The translations under genes were made by a program, and so were the position numbers. DNA of 56,661 nt from a virus, in IMG/VR virus record IMGVR_UViG_3300043395_002017, positions 1-56,661 of that record. One strand, given 5' to 3'. The notes below the pieces were generated by a model. The model was not told the origin of the DNA and ran no database searches. It saw only the letters and a list, made by a program, of their open reading frames with translations. This document shows positions 37,625-45,746 of the stretch, one piece after another (within the stretch, counting starts at the first letter, position 1; every line of letters starts with the position of its first letter).

Positions 37625-37998
37625 TGGGACGCACCAACGAAAAGCTGTGGGAAGCTGCCAAGGCGCAAGCGAAGGCAAAGATGGGTGGTAAACATTCTGC
37701 CCGAGCTATGCAGCTTGCTGGTAAAATATATAAAGATAAAGGCGGCGGCTACACTGGCGAAAAGACAGAAGCGCAGAAGTCCATGACGAAATGGACGAAG
37801 CAGGAATGGACAACGTCTAGCGGCAAGCCCTCTGAAGGCAAACGTCGTTATCTGCCGAAGGCTGCATGGGGTGCGTTGTCTGAGTCTGAGAAGAAGGCAA
37901 CGAATGCCGCAAAAGCTGCGGGTAATAAAGCGGGTAAGCAATTTGTTGCCCAACCGAAGGCTGTCGCAGAAAAGACAGCGAAATATCGAAAGAAATAA
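37624..37998 (+). CDS. DUF5872-like basic protein, 124 aa
   Basis: 'TKWTKQEWTTSSGKPSEGKR' then 'RYLPKAAWGALSESEKKATN' matches the small DUF5872-type domain found in phages and large viruses. Lys-rich throughout, probably a DNA-associated virion protein. One-base overlap with the HNH gene. Confidence 0.78.
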   Translation: MGRTNEKLWEAAKAQAKAKMGGKHSARAMQLAGKIYKDKGGGYTGEKTEAQKSMTKWTKQEWTTSSGKPSEGKRRYLPKAAWGALSESEKKATNAAKAAGNKAGKQFVAQPKAVAEKTAKYRKK

Positions 37999-38000
37999 AG

Positions 38001-38837
38001 ATGGCTCTTTCTAAACTATTTGGTCGTGGCGTCGGTGCTGCCACTCGTCGTGGTGCTCCTACAGCGGGTAAAAATCGCTTGATGGCTGATCTTAGCGACG
38101 ACGTCGTTAGCGAAACCAAGAGCGACCTTGCTCAAATGCGCAAGGCGTTGTCTGCCCGTGCTGCTGAAGCTGAAGACGACAAGCCCGGTGCTGCCCTGCG
38201 TCGTATAAGCGTGCAAGAAGCCGGTGGTAGGGCTGCGTTGCGTACCGGTAGTCGTGCAGGTGCTGTTGGCGCTGCCGGTGCTGGCGGTGTAGCTTTGGGC
38301 ACGGCTGCTAGCGAGCGTGCTAACGAAACCCGTCGTCGTATGATGGAGGACGAAGAAGACAAGACGCCTAAGCGCGTTGCTGTTGCCTCTCGGACGATGG
38401 ATGATGACGAGATGGACACCATCAAGAAGCGTCTTGATGAAGAAAAGAGCAAGCGTGAAGACAAGAAGGAGATGTCCTTCAAAGAAGCCTTTGCTGCTGC
38501 GCGTAAGGACGACAAAGCCACCTTCACGTGGCAGGGCAAGCGTTATACGACGGAGCTTGCCAAAGAAGGCCCGAAGCCGTCTGTGCGTGAAGGCAAGAAT
38601 GAGAACATTGACGACGAAACCCGTGGTCGCGCTGAGATGAACAAGGGTGGTGTCGTGAAGAAGAAATATAGCATGGGTGGTGCTGCCATTCCTGTTGTGT
38701 ATGCAGGTGCTAAGAAGCCGGTGAAGAGCATGCCCAATCCTGCTCTGGCTGCAAAGCGTCTGAATAAGCCTAAGCCTCCTGTTGTTGCAAAGACAAAGAT
38801 GGCTAAGGGTGGTGCTGTTAAAGGAAAGAAGAAATGA
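38001..38837 (+). CDS. Basic virion-associated protein with GG tags, 278 aa
   Basis: Arg/Ala-rich N-terminus with a glycine-alanine hydrophobic stretch (VGAAGAGGVALGTAASE), acidic centre, the conserved 'MSFKEAFAAARKDDKATFTW' module and C-terminal tags 'NKGGVVKKKYSMGGA' and 'AKGGAVKGKKK'. The 'SFKEAFAAARK...FTWxGKxYTTE' module recurs in phage virion-associated proteins. Role unclear. Confidence 0.75.
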   Translation: MALSKLFGRGVGAATRRGAPTAGKNRLMADLSDDVVSETKSDLAQMRKALSARAAEAEDDKPGAALRRISVQEAGGRAALRTGSRAGAVGAAGAGGVALGTAASERANETRRRMMEDEEDKTPKRVAVASRTMDDDEMDTIKKRLDEEKSKREDKKEMSFKEAFAAARKDDKATFTWQGKRYTTELAKEGPKPSVREGKNENIDDETRGRAEMNKGGVVKKKYSMGGAAIPVVYAGAKKPVKSMPNPALAAKRLNKPKPPVVAKTKMAKGGAVKGKKK

Positions 38838-39061
38838 AAGCTTGTGCTGGATGTCCCAACCCCGCTGCCTGTGCCAAAGCAGGTAAGTGCATGATGGCAG
38901 GTAAGAAGATGAACTATGGTGGTGCTGTCAAGCCTATGATGGCTAAGGGTGGCGCTGTTAAAAAGAAGCCTGCGGCGCTAGCTATCATGATTGCTATGCC
39001 TGCTAAGGGCAAGGGCAAGACGAAGATGGCTATGGGCGGTTGTGCCACTAAGAAGAAGTAA
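38834..39061 (+). CDS. Cysteine- and lysine-rich small protein, 75 aa
   Basis: 'MKACAGCPNPAACAKAGKCM' is a four-cysteine cluster that may bind zinc, followed by 'NYGGAVKPMMAKGGAVKKK' and a final 'MGGCATKKK'. ATGA coupling with the previous gene. Composition suggests a nucleic-acid or virion-associated role; not recognised. Confidence 0.7.
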   Translation: MKACAGCPNPAACAKAGKCMMAGKKMNYGGAVKPMMAKGGAVKKKPAALAIMIAMPAKGKGKTKMAMGGCATKKK

Positions 39062-39062
39062 A

Positions 39063-39467
39063 ATGGCTCTCATCAGCAAGCGTTCATGCCCCATTGCGAC
39101 TCAGGATGTTCATGTCAACCTGAAAAATCGCAATGAGGCTTTCAAGGAGTACGGATACGGACCTCCTGATCCCAACGCTGTAAACAAAGAGTTTTGGGAT
39201 AAGAAGGCTAAGATGTACAACGCGCCTGTTTCTGAAATCAAGAACATGCGTTGTGGCAATTGTGCAGCCTTCATTCAAACGCCTTCGATGATGAAATGCA
39301 TCATCGGTGGATTGGAGAAAGATGAAAATGAAGGTGAATTGTCATATGATGAAGCCTTTGTTGAAGCTGCCGATTTGGGCTATTGCGACTTGTTTCAATT
39401 CACCTGTGCCGCTGCTCGTACATGCGACGCATGGAAGTCTGGTGGTCCGATAAAGAAGGATAAATGA
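39063..39467 (+). CDS. Six-cysteine phage protein, 134 aa
   Basis: Start at ATG 39063, directly after the previous stop. Cysteines at 64, 67, 79, 108, 115 and 121 in 'MRCGNCAAF ... MKC ... GYCDLF ... FTCAAARTCDAWKSGGP'. This cysteine spacing with the final 'SGGP' is a recurring phage family, resembling small metal- or Fe-S-binding proteins. Function unknown. Confidence 0.78.
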   Translation: MALISKRSCPIATQDVHVNLKNRNEAFKEYGYGPPDPNAVNKEFWDKKAKMYNAPVSEIKNMRCGNCAAFIQTPSMMKCIIGGLEKDENEGELSYDEAFVEAADLGYCDLFQFTCAAARTCDAWKSGGPIKKDK

Positions 39468-39637
39468 TGGCTACGAAAATGACGCCTAAGCAACAGGCTA
39501 AAGTTGGTAAAGTGATGGATGAGTTTAAAATGGGAACTCTTCATCAAGGAGCAGGTAAGAAGGCTCCGGTGGTAAAGAGTCAAAAGCAGGCAGTGGCTAT
39601 TGCGCTGTCTCAGGCTCGTGGAATGAAGAAGAAGTAA
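39467..39637 (+). CDS. DUF6496-like small protein, 56 aa
   Basis: Start at ATG 39467 with AAGGA six bases ahead (a second ATG lies one codon before). Starts MATKMTPKQQAKVGKVMDEF, then 'KMGTLHQGAGKKAPVVKSQK' and 'QAVAIALSQARGMKKK'. The 'KQAxAIALSQAR' end is the DUF6496 signature. Basic; widespread in phage late regions. Function unknown. Confidence 0.8.
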   Translation: MATKMTPKQQAKVGKVMDEFKMGTLHQGAGKKAPVVKSQKQAVAIALSQARGMKKK

Positions 39638-40876
39638 GTGTCAATAACGCACTATCCTGAACTTGTTCGCATTGCTCCCGACGGTAACACAATTACTATC
39701 GGGGGCACTTCTGTTGACGCATTTGGTCGAGCAAGAACTTCAGCGCCCTTCACACTGTTTGACAGTCAAAATCGCTATGCAAAGAATGACATGTTTAGCG
39801 AGTCAACAGCAACCGGTGGCGCTGTCTCTTATTTAGCAAACGAAAGTACGGTGGAGATGACGACAACAACGTCGTCAGGCTCTGAAGTAGTTCGTGAAAG
39901 CAAACGTGTGTTTCCTTATCAACCCGGCAAGTCGTTGTTGGTGTTGAACACGTTTGTCATGAGCGCTGCGCAAACAAACTTGCGTTGTCGCGTTGGTTAT
40001 TTTTCTACACAAAACGGTGTCTTCTTTGAACGAAACAACTCCACGCTTAACATTGTCCGTCGCTCTTATGTTACGGGCAGCGTCGTTGATACGGCTGTTG
40101 CTCAAAGCAGTTGGAATGGTGATAAGCTCGACGGTACAGGCGCAAGCGGATATACGCTCGACACGACAAAAGCACAAATCTTTTGGATGGACTTCGAATG
40201 GCTAGGCGTCGGTAGCGTTCGCTGCGGCTTTGTCATCAACGGGCAATTTATTGTTGCTCATACATTCAATCACGCAAACTCGCTGTCCACCGTCTACATG
40301 ACGACAGCCATCTTGCCCGTTCGCTATGAGATTACGAACACGGGAGCTACAGCGTCTGCTGGCAGCTTCAAGCAAATCTGCTCCACTGTCATTTCTGAAG
40401 GCGGCTATGAGCGTAAGGTGGCTGTACAGACGGCGTCAATGACAGCATTAAATACGAACATTAGCACAAGCTGGATGCCGCTTGTTTCCATTCGACTTGA
40501 TCCAACTCGACTCGACAGCGTCATCATCCCCGATGGATATAGCGTGCTGCCAACGTCGGCAAGTAGCGCTGTCTTTGAAGTGGCAATGTTTAAGAATGCT
40601 ACGCTAACGTCTCCGTCATGGACGCAGACTACGAGCGACAATGTTGAATTTGATATTTCTGCCACCGCGCTCACTGGCGGTCATCTAATCTATCACAACT
40701 TCACCATTGCATCAACTCAAACAGCCGGTACCACCAACAACGGTGGTGAATACAACTTTGACTTGCAACTGGGCAGAACTTTAGCAGGTGTTAGTGACAT
40801 CTACACCATTGCGGTTAAAACGTTGTCGGGCACTCACAATGCCATTGGATCAATGTCTTTCTGGGATTTGACATGA
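39638..40876 (+). CDS. Virion structural protein, beta-rich, 412 aa (GTG start)
   Basis: GTG at 39638 directly after the previous stop. Beta-sandwich-like composition; motifs 'SVDAFGRARTSAPFTLFDSQ' near the N-terminus and 'GGYERKVAVQTAS' mid-protein are conserved in phage structural proteins from aquatic phages. Probably a head decoration, head fibre or tail-side adhesion protein. Coupled by ATGA with the following 113-aa gene. Confidence 0.72.
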   Translation: MSITHYPELVRIAPDGNTITIGGTSVDAFGRARTSAPFTLFDSQNRYAKNDMFSESTATGGAVSYLANESTVEMTTTTSSGSEVVRESKRVFPYQPGKSLLVLNTFVMSAAQTNLRCRVGYFSTQNGVFFERNNSTLNIVRRSYVTGSVVDTAVAQSSWNGDKLDGTGASGYTLDTTKAQIFWMDFEWLGVGSVRCGFVINGQFIVAHTFNHANSLSTVYMTTAILPVRYEITNTGATASAGSFKQICSTVISEGGYERKVAVQTASMTALNTNISTSWMPLVSIRLDPTRLDSVIIPDGYSVLPTSASSAVFEVAMFKNATLTSPSWTQTTSDNVEFDISATALTGGHLIYHNFTIASTQTAGTTNNGGEYNFDLQLGRTLAGVSDIYTIAVKTLSGTHNAIGSMSFWDLT

Positions 40877-41214
40877 CGACAAACAAGACACGCTCTGTAG
40901 CATTGGTGTTGACAACAAGTCCGCAGGACATTTATGTTGTTCCTGCTGCGTTTAAGTCAGAAGTTGACAGCATCCTTGTTTCCAACGGCAGCGACTCTAA
41001 TGTTCGTGTCACGCTGCAATGGTATAGCGCTGTTAACACGACGTCATACGACATCATGGATGCTGTGGAACTAAAGCCGCGCAGCATTCTCCAAATCACC
41101 AACCCGTTGTTCCTTGACAGGAACGATAAGATAACGGGCTTTGCCACTGTCGGCAGCAGCGCTATTACGGTGACGGTGAGGACGCAAGAAAACTTTGGTA
41201 ATTACACATCATGA
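40873..41214 (+). CDS. Hypothetical structural protein, 113 aa
   Basis: Beta-rich: 'TRSVALVLTTSPQDIYVVPA', 'VDSILVSNGSDSNVRVTLQW' and 'LDRNDKITGFATVGSSAITV'. The motif 'IYxxPxxxxSxVxSILVSN' is found in small phage head decoration-type proteins. ATGA overlap on both sides. Confidence 0.7.
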   Translation: MTTNKTRSVALVLTTSPQDIYVVPAAFKSEVDSILVSNGSDSNVRVTLQWYSAVNTTSYDIMDAVELKPRSILQITNPLFLDRNDKITGFATVGSSAITVTVRTQENFGNYTS

Positions 41215-41579
41215 AAAAAGAACTTAACGAACAGCAACGCAAATTCATCGAAGCTTTGTTGGGCGAAGCCAATGGTAGCCCCGTTCGCGCCAAAGAAATG
41301 GCAGGCTATAGCAAGAACTATCCGACCAAGGAGTTGATGTCTACGCTGAAAGAGCACATCATCGAAGCTACGCAGCTATACATTGCCATGCATGCGCCGA
41401 AAGCGGCAATGGCTGTTATCGGTGGCATTGACGATCCGACGGAGTTGGGCATCAAAGAAAAGCTTGCGGCTGCGAAAGATTTGCTTGATCGGGCCGGTGT
41501 TGTCAAAACCGAAAAGCTTGAGGTACAATCTAGCGGTGGCATTATGATATTGCCTCCGAAAGAAGCTTCAGCGGAGTAA
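41211..41579 (+). CDS. terS: Terminase small subunit (putative)
   Basis: 122 residues: N-terminal 'LNEQQRKFIEALLGEANGSP' and 'VRAKEMAGYSKNYPTKELMS' form a helix-turn-helix DNA-recognition domain; helical middle for oligomerisation; 'KEKLAAAKDLLDRAGVVKTE' near the end is common to small terminases. It would pick the packaging site and feed the large subunit 0.3 kb downstream. Confidence 0.82.
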   Translation: MKKELNEQQRKFIEALLGEANGSPVRAKEMAGYSKNYPTKELMSTLKEHIIEATQLYIAMHAPKAAMAVIGGIDDPTELGIKEKLAAAKDLLDRAGVVKTEKLEVQSSGGIMILPPKEASAE

Positions 41580-42035
41580 ATGAGAGAACATTTGGGCAGT
41601 TGGCTGCTTCCGCAGCCTGTTCGCACTAAAGAATATGTAAGGGTGCCGAAGCTCAATCCATACGGCAGGGTTCCTTTCGGCTATAAAATTGACCCAGATG
41701 ATCCAGATTGGTACGTTCCTATTCCTCATGAGCTTGATGCGCTTAAACTGGCAACAAAGTATTGCGCACGATATAGCTTCAGACAGGTTGCCGCATGGCT
41801 TACAAAGCAAACCGGCAGACCTATATCGCCTGATGGACTTAGAAAGCGCATAAGGGATGACAGACGACGTAAAAATCGCAGAAATTTCTATCTCGCCCTT
41901 GCAGCCAGATACAAAGACGCGCTCGAAAAGGCGAAGTCCTACGAAGAAACGCTCGGCAGGCAAGAGCGCACCGTCTTCTTCGACGAAGAACCCTACATCA
42001 GTCTCTACGAGCGACATCCAATACCCGACCGTTGA
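41580..42035 (+). CDS. Terminase-adjacent HTH protein, 151 aa
   Basis: 'KLNPYGRVPFGYKIDPDDPD', then 'YSFRQVAAWLTKQTGRPISP' and 'DGLRKRIRDDRRRKNRRNFY', a recombinase-like helix-turn-helix with a basic tail, then a helical end. Its last 179 nt overlap the terminase large subunit gene in another frame. Possibly a packaging accessory; unknown. Confidence 0.75.
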   Translation: MREHLGSWLLPQPVRTKEYVRVPKLNPYGRVPFGYKIDPDDPDWYVPIPHELDALKLATKYCARYSFRQVAAWLTKQTGRPISPDGLRKRIRDDRRRKNRRNFYLALAARYKDALEKAKSYEETLGRQERTVFFDEEPYISLYERHPIPDR

Positions 42036-43434
42036 GATTGAAAATGTAATTTTTAAGCCTAACGTCGGCCCTCAGACAGCGTTTTTGGCTGCTGCTGAGC
42101 GCGAAGTGCTGTACGGTGGTGCTGCTGGAGGTGGTAAAAGCTACGCTATGCTGGCTGATCCGCTTCGCTACATCACCCATCCGCAGTTTTCAGGACTACT
42201 TTTGCGTCACACCACCGAAGAACTTCGTGAACTGGTATGGAAGTCGCAGGAGATATACCCCAAAATCATCCCCGGCATCAAATGGAGCGAGCGAAAGTTC
42301 CAATGGGAGGTGCCGGGTGGTGGCAGATTATGGATGTCCTACCTTGATCGGGACGAAGACGTACTGCGCTATCAGGGTTTGTCGTTTAGCTGGATTGGTT
42401 TTGACGAATTGACGCAGTGGGCTACCCCGTTTGCGTGGAACTACATGCGTTCTCGTCTGCGTACAGCCGCCCCAGACCTGCCGGTGTACATGAGAGCGTC
42501 TACAAACCCCGGAAATAAGGGGCATGCGTGGGTGAAGAAGATGTTTATCGATCCCGCCCCACCCGGAGATGCGTTCTGGGCCACCGATATTGAGACGGGT
42601 GAGACGATGACCTACCCCGAAGGTCATAGTAAGCAGGGGCAACCTCTTTTCAAGCGTCGTTTCATCCCTGCTCGACTCGCTGACAACCCATATCTGACCA
42701 AATCGGGTGATTATGAGACAATGCTGCTTTCGTTGCCGGAGCATCAGCGCCGACAACTGCTAGAAGGAGACTGGGATGTCGCTGAAGGTGCCGCTTTCTC
42801 GGAATTTAAGCGTTCAATTCACGTTGTTGAGCCTTATTCTATTCCCTCTGACTGGGCTAGGTTTCGTGCTTGTGACTATGGCTATGGGAGTTTCACTGCT
42901 GTTCTGTGGTTTGCTGTGGCACCTGACGAGTCTCTTGTCGTTTATCGCGAACTTTATGTTACAAAGGTGCTTGCCGAAGATTTGGCAGACATGATTTTGA
43001 ATATTGAGTCGGGTGAGCGTATTCGATATGGTGTTTTGGATAGTTCATGCTGGCACCGGCGCGGGGATACCGGTCCATCTATTGCCGAGCGAATGATTGT
43101 TAAAGGGTGCAAGTGGCGGCCATCGGATCGAAGCGCTGGTAGTCGTATTGCCGGTAAGAATGAGATACATCGTCGTCTACAAATTGACCCGTATACCAAT
43201 CATCCGCGCATGACCATCTTCGAAAACTGCACACAACTCATTGCAGATTTGCCAACTATTCCGTTGGATAAGAGCAATCCTGAAGATATTGATACTAAGG
43301 TGAAAAATGACCATACCTATGACGCCCTGCGTTATGGTGTAATGAGTCGCCCGCGAAGCGCTAGTATCTTTGATTTTGACCCATCTAAGCAATCGCGTGG
43401 TATAACCGCAGTTGATCAAGTTTTCGGCTATTAA
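41857..43434 (+). CDS. terL: Terminase large subunit
   Basis: 525 residues. Walker A GGAAGGGKS at 87-95, Walker B 'WIGFDEL' at 179-185, coupling/C motif 'RASTNPGN', and an RNase H-like nuclease domain starting 'FRACDYGYGSFTAV' with later 'YGVLDSSCW' and 'DHTYDALRYG'. ATP-driven DNA packaging motor with endonuclease. The first ~60 residues are a basic Ser/Lys/Thr-rich extension encoded in the overlap with the previous gene; no later ATG precedes the ATPase core, supporting this start. Confidence 0.96.
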   Translation: MTDDVKIAEISISPLQPDTKTRSKRRSPTKKRSAGKSAPSSSTKNPTSVSTSDIQYPTVEIENVIFKPNVGPQTAFLAAAEREVLYGGAAGGGKSYAMLADPLRYITHPQFSGLLLRHTTEELRELVWKSQEIYPKIIPGIKWSERKFQWEVPGGGRLWMSYLDRDEDVLRYQGLSFSWIGFDELTQWATPFAWNYMRSRLRTAAPDLPVYMRASTNPGNKGHAWVKKMFIDPAPPGDAFWATDIETGETMTYPEGHSKQGQPLFKRRFIPARLADNPYLTKSGDYETMLLSLPEHQRRQLLEGDWDVAEGAAFSEFKRSIHVVEPYSIPSDWARFRACDYGYGSFTAVLWFAVAPDESLVVYRELYVTKVLAEDLADMILNIESGERIRYGVLDSSCWHRRGDTGPSIAERMIVKGCKWRPSDRSAGSRIAGKNEIHRRLQIDPYTNHPRMTIFENCTQLIADLPTIPLDKSNPEDIDTKVKNDHTYDALRYGVMSRPRSASIFDFDPSKQSRGITAVDQVFGY

Positions 43435-43446
43435 TAAGGAAACAAT

Positions 43447-45525
43447 ATGGCTATTCGTGACGATAAAAATTTCATCGATGACAAAGCCGTCGCCCTACCG
43501 GACGATAGCGGCGAAAACACCTTTGCCGGTGGCGGGCTTATCGACTTCGTAAAAGAACGATATAGCCGTTCTAAGCAGGCTCGTCGCTATGACGAAGAGC
43601 GTTGGTTGCGTGCCTATCGCAACTATCGTGGCATCTACGGTCCCGATATGAAGTTCACCGAGACTGAGAAGTCTCGCGTCTTCATCAAGGTGACCAAGAC
43701 GAAAGTGCTTGCCGCATACGGTCAAATCATTGACGTCTTGTTCTCTGGTAACAAGTTTCCGCTGTCTGTCGATCCGACGCCACAGCCCATCGGTGTAGCC
43801 GAACACGTTCACATCGACGTTGCCGAAGAACAAAAGAAGACGGCTGGACAGCCCTCATCTCCTTCATTCGAACCCGGTAAGGCATTGCCTCCGGGCACGC
43901 GCATTAGCGATCTGTTGGGGTCGATGAAGAATGCGTTCAAGGGATTGAACGTCAAAGAAGGCGCAGGCAAGTTGCCGACGCAAATCACCTTCTCGCCTGC
44001 TCAGGTTTCTGCGCGGAAGATGGACAAGAAGATTCGCGATCAGCTTGATGAGAGCCGCGCCACCACGCATCTGCGTTCCACCGCGTTCGAATGTGCCCTC
44101 TTCGGCACGGGTGTGATGAAGGGACCATTTGCAATTGACAAAGAATATCCCCGTTGGGAAGACGGCAAGTATAAGCCAATTATGAAGACGATGCCAAAGG
44201 CTGAGCATGTCAGCGTTTGGAATAGCTATGTTGACCCTGACGCAAACAACATTGAAGAGTCATCTTATTTCATTGAGCGTCACAAGCTTAGCAAGACTAA
44301 GCTGCTCGAACTCAAGCGTCGTCCGATGTTTCGCAAGAGCGTCATTGATGCGCTCATTCAAGATGGGCCAAACTACACCAAAGAGTATTGGGAAGACGAC
44401 CTGAGCGACTACGAACCCAACATGGGCGTCGAGCGTTGGGAAGTGTTGGAATATTGGGGTGCTGTTGATATCAAGATGTTGCAAGACAACGACATCGACA
44501 TCCCCAAAGAGTTTGAGGACAGCGTTGAATTGCAGGCAAACATTTGGTTCAGCGGTGGCAAGATCATACGACTTGTCCTCAATCCTTTTAAGCCTGCTCG
44601 CATTCCGTACTACGTGGTGCCGTATGAGCTAAATCCGTATTCGATGTTTGGCGTTGGCGTTGCCGAGAATATGGACGACACCCAAACGTTGATGAACGGC
44701 TTCATGCGACTCGCTGTAGACAATGCCATTCTGTCGGGCAATCTCGTCTTTGAAATCGATGAAACCAATCTCGTTCCGGGTCAGGACATGAATGTCTACC
44801 CCGGCAAGGTGTTCCGTCGTCAAGGTGGTGCTCCGGGTCAGGCTCTGTTTGGAACGTCGTTCCCCAATGTCGCACAGAGCAATCTGCAACTGTTCGATAA
44901 AGCTCGTGTACTTGCTGATGAATCCACCGGCATGCCGTCATTTGCTCACGGACAGACTGGTGTAAGCGGCGTTGGTCGCACCTCATCCGGCATCTCAATG
45001 CTGATGAATGCTGCGTCTATCAACATTAAAACCGTCGTCAAGAATATGGACGACTATTTGTTGCGCCCACTGGGAGAAGCATTCTTTAGCTTTAATATGC
45101 AATTCGATCCTGATCCCGACATCGTTGGCGATTTGGAAGTGAATGCTCGCGGCACTGAGTCTTTGATGGCTAACGAAGTGCGCAGTCAGCGTCTGTTGCA
45201 ATTCTTGCAGGTGGTGCAGAATCCGGTGTTGGCTCCGTTTGCTAAGCTGCCTTATATTGTTAAGGAAATTGCCAAGTCAATGGATTTGGACCCCGAACTT
45301 GTTTCTAATGATATGGAAGAGGCGGCTAAGCAAGCCATCTTGTTGCAGCGTATGCAGCCGCCTGCTCCGGCTATGCCGGGTGCTGCGCCGGGTGGTGAAC
45401 AGCCTTTGCCGGTGTCTGACACAAGCGGTGGTGGTGGTGGTAACATTGGCGTTGGCAGCGCTCCTGTTCCGGGTGAGCAAGGCTTTAGCGCTGCGCCCCC
45501 GCAACAACGACCCCCGATGCAATGA
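43447..45525 (+). CDS. Portal protein
   Basis: 692 residues. 'VKERYSRSKQARRYDEERWL', 'YRNYRGIYGPDMKFTETEKS', 'RVFIKVTKTKVLAAYGQIID', 'YVVPYELNPYSMFGVGVAEN' and 'GRTSSGISMLMNAASINIKT' are portal features of podophages. C-terminal Gly/Pro-rich tail. Forms the dodecameric head-tail ring through which DNA passes. Starts 12 nt after TerL with AAGGAAACAAT ahead. Confidence 0.92.
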   Translation: MAIRDDKNFIDDKAVALPDDSGENTFAGGGLIDFVKERYSRSKQARRYDEERWLRAYRNYRGIYGPDMKFTETEKSRVFIKVTKTKVLAAYGQIIDVLFSGNKFPLSVDPTPQPIGVAEHVHIDVAEEQKKTAGQPSSPSFEPGKALPPGTRISDLLGSMKNAFKGLNVKEGAGKLPTQITFSPAQVSARKMDKKIRDQLDESRATTHLRSTAFECALFGTGVMKGPFAIDKEYPRWEDGKYKPIMKTMPKAEHVSVWNSYVDPDANNIEESSYFIERHKLSKTKLLELKRRPMFRKSVIDALIQDGPNYTKEYWEDDLSDYEPNMGVERWEVLEYWGAVDIKMLQDNDIDIPKEFEDSVELQANIWFSGGKIIRLVLNPFKPARIPYYVVPYELNPYSMFGVGVAENMDDTQTLMNGFMRLAVDNAILSGNLVFEIDETNLVPGQDMNVYPGKVFRRQGGAPGQALFGTSFPNVAQSNLQLFDKARVLADESTGMPSFAHGQTGVSGVGRTSSGISMLMNAASINIKTVVKNMDDYLLRPLGEAFFSFNMQFDPDPDIVGDLEVNARGTESLMANEVRSQRLLQFLQVVQNPVLAPFAKLPYIVKEIAKSMDLDPELVSNDMEEAAKQAILLQRMQPPAPAMPGAAPGGEQPLPVSDTSGGGGGNIGVGSAPVPGEQGFSAAPPQQRPPMQ

Positions 45526-45746
45526 AAGAAAAGCAATATCTCGCCAAACTCGGTACTCTGACGCAATACCATCAATGGGAAGCGTTTATGGAAATGCTCA
45601 ATGCTCATATGGATAATCATCAGCGAAAACTTGAGCAGGCGTCAGAGGTGACAGAGCTATATAGAGCACAAGGTGCCATCATGGCGCTAAAAGCGCTCAC
45701 AAAACTGAAGGACGAAATCAATGGGCTTCGGAAAGAAACGCAGTAG
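45522..45746 (+). CDS. Small coiled-coil protein after portal, 74 aa
   Basis: 'YLAKLGTLTQYHQWEAFMEM', 'HMDNHQRKLEQASEVTELYR' and 'ALKALTKLKDEINGLRKE': a helical hairpin. ATGA overlap with portal and 26-nt overlap with the next gene. Similar small helical proteins follow portals in podophages; probably an assembly factor. Confidence 0.72.
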   Translation: MKEKQYLAKLGTLTQYHQWEAFMEMLNAHMDNHQRKLEQASEVTELYRAQGAIMALKALTKLKDEINGLRKETQ

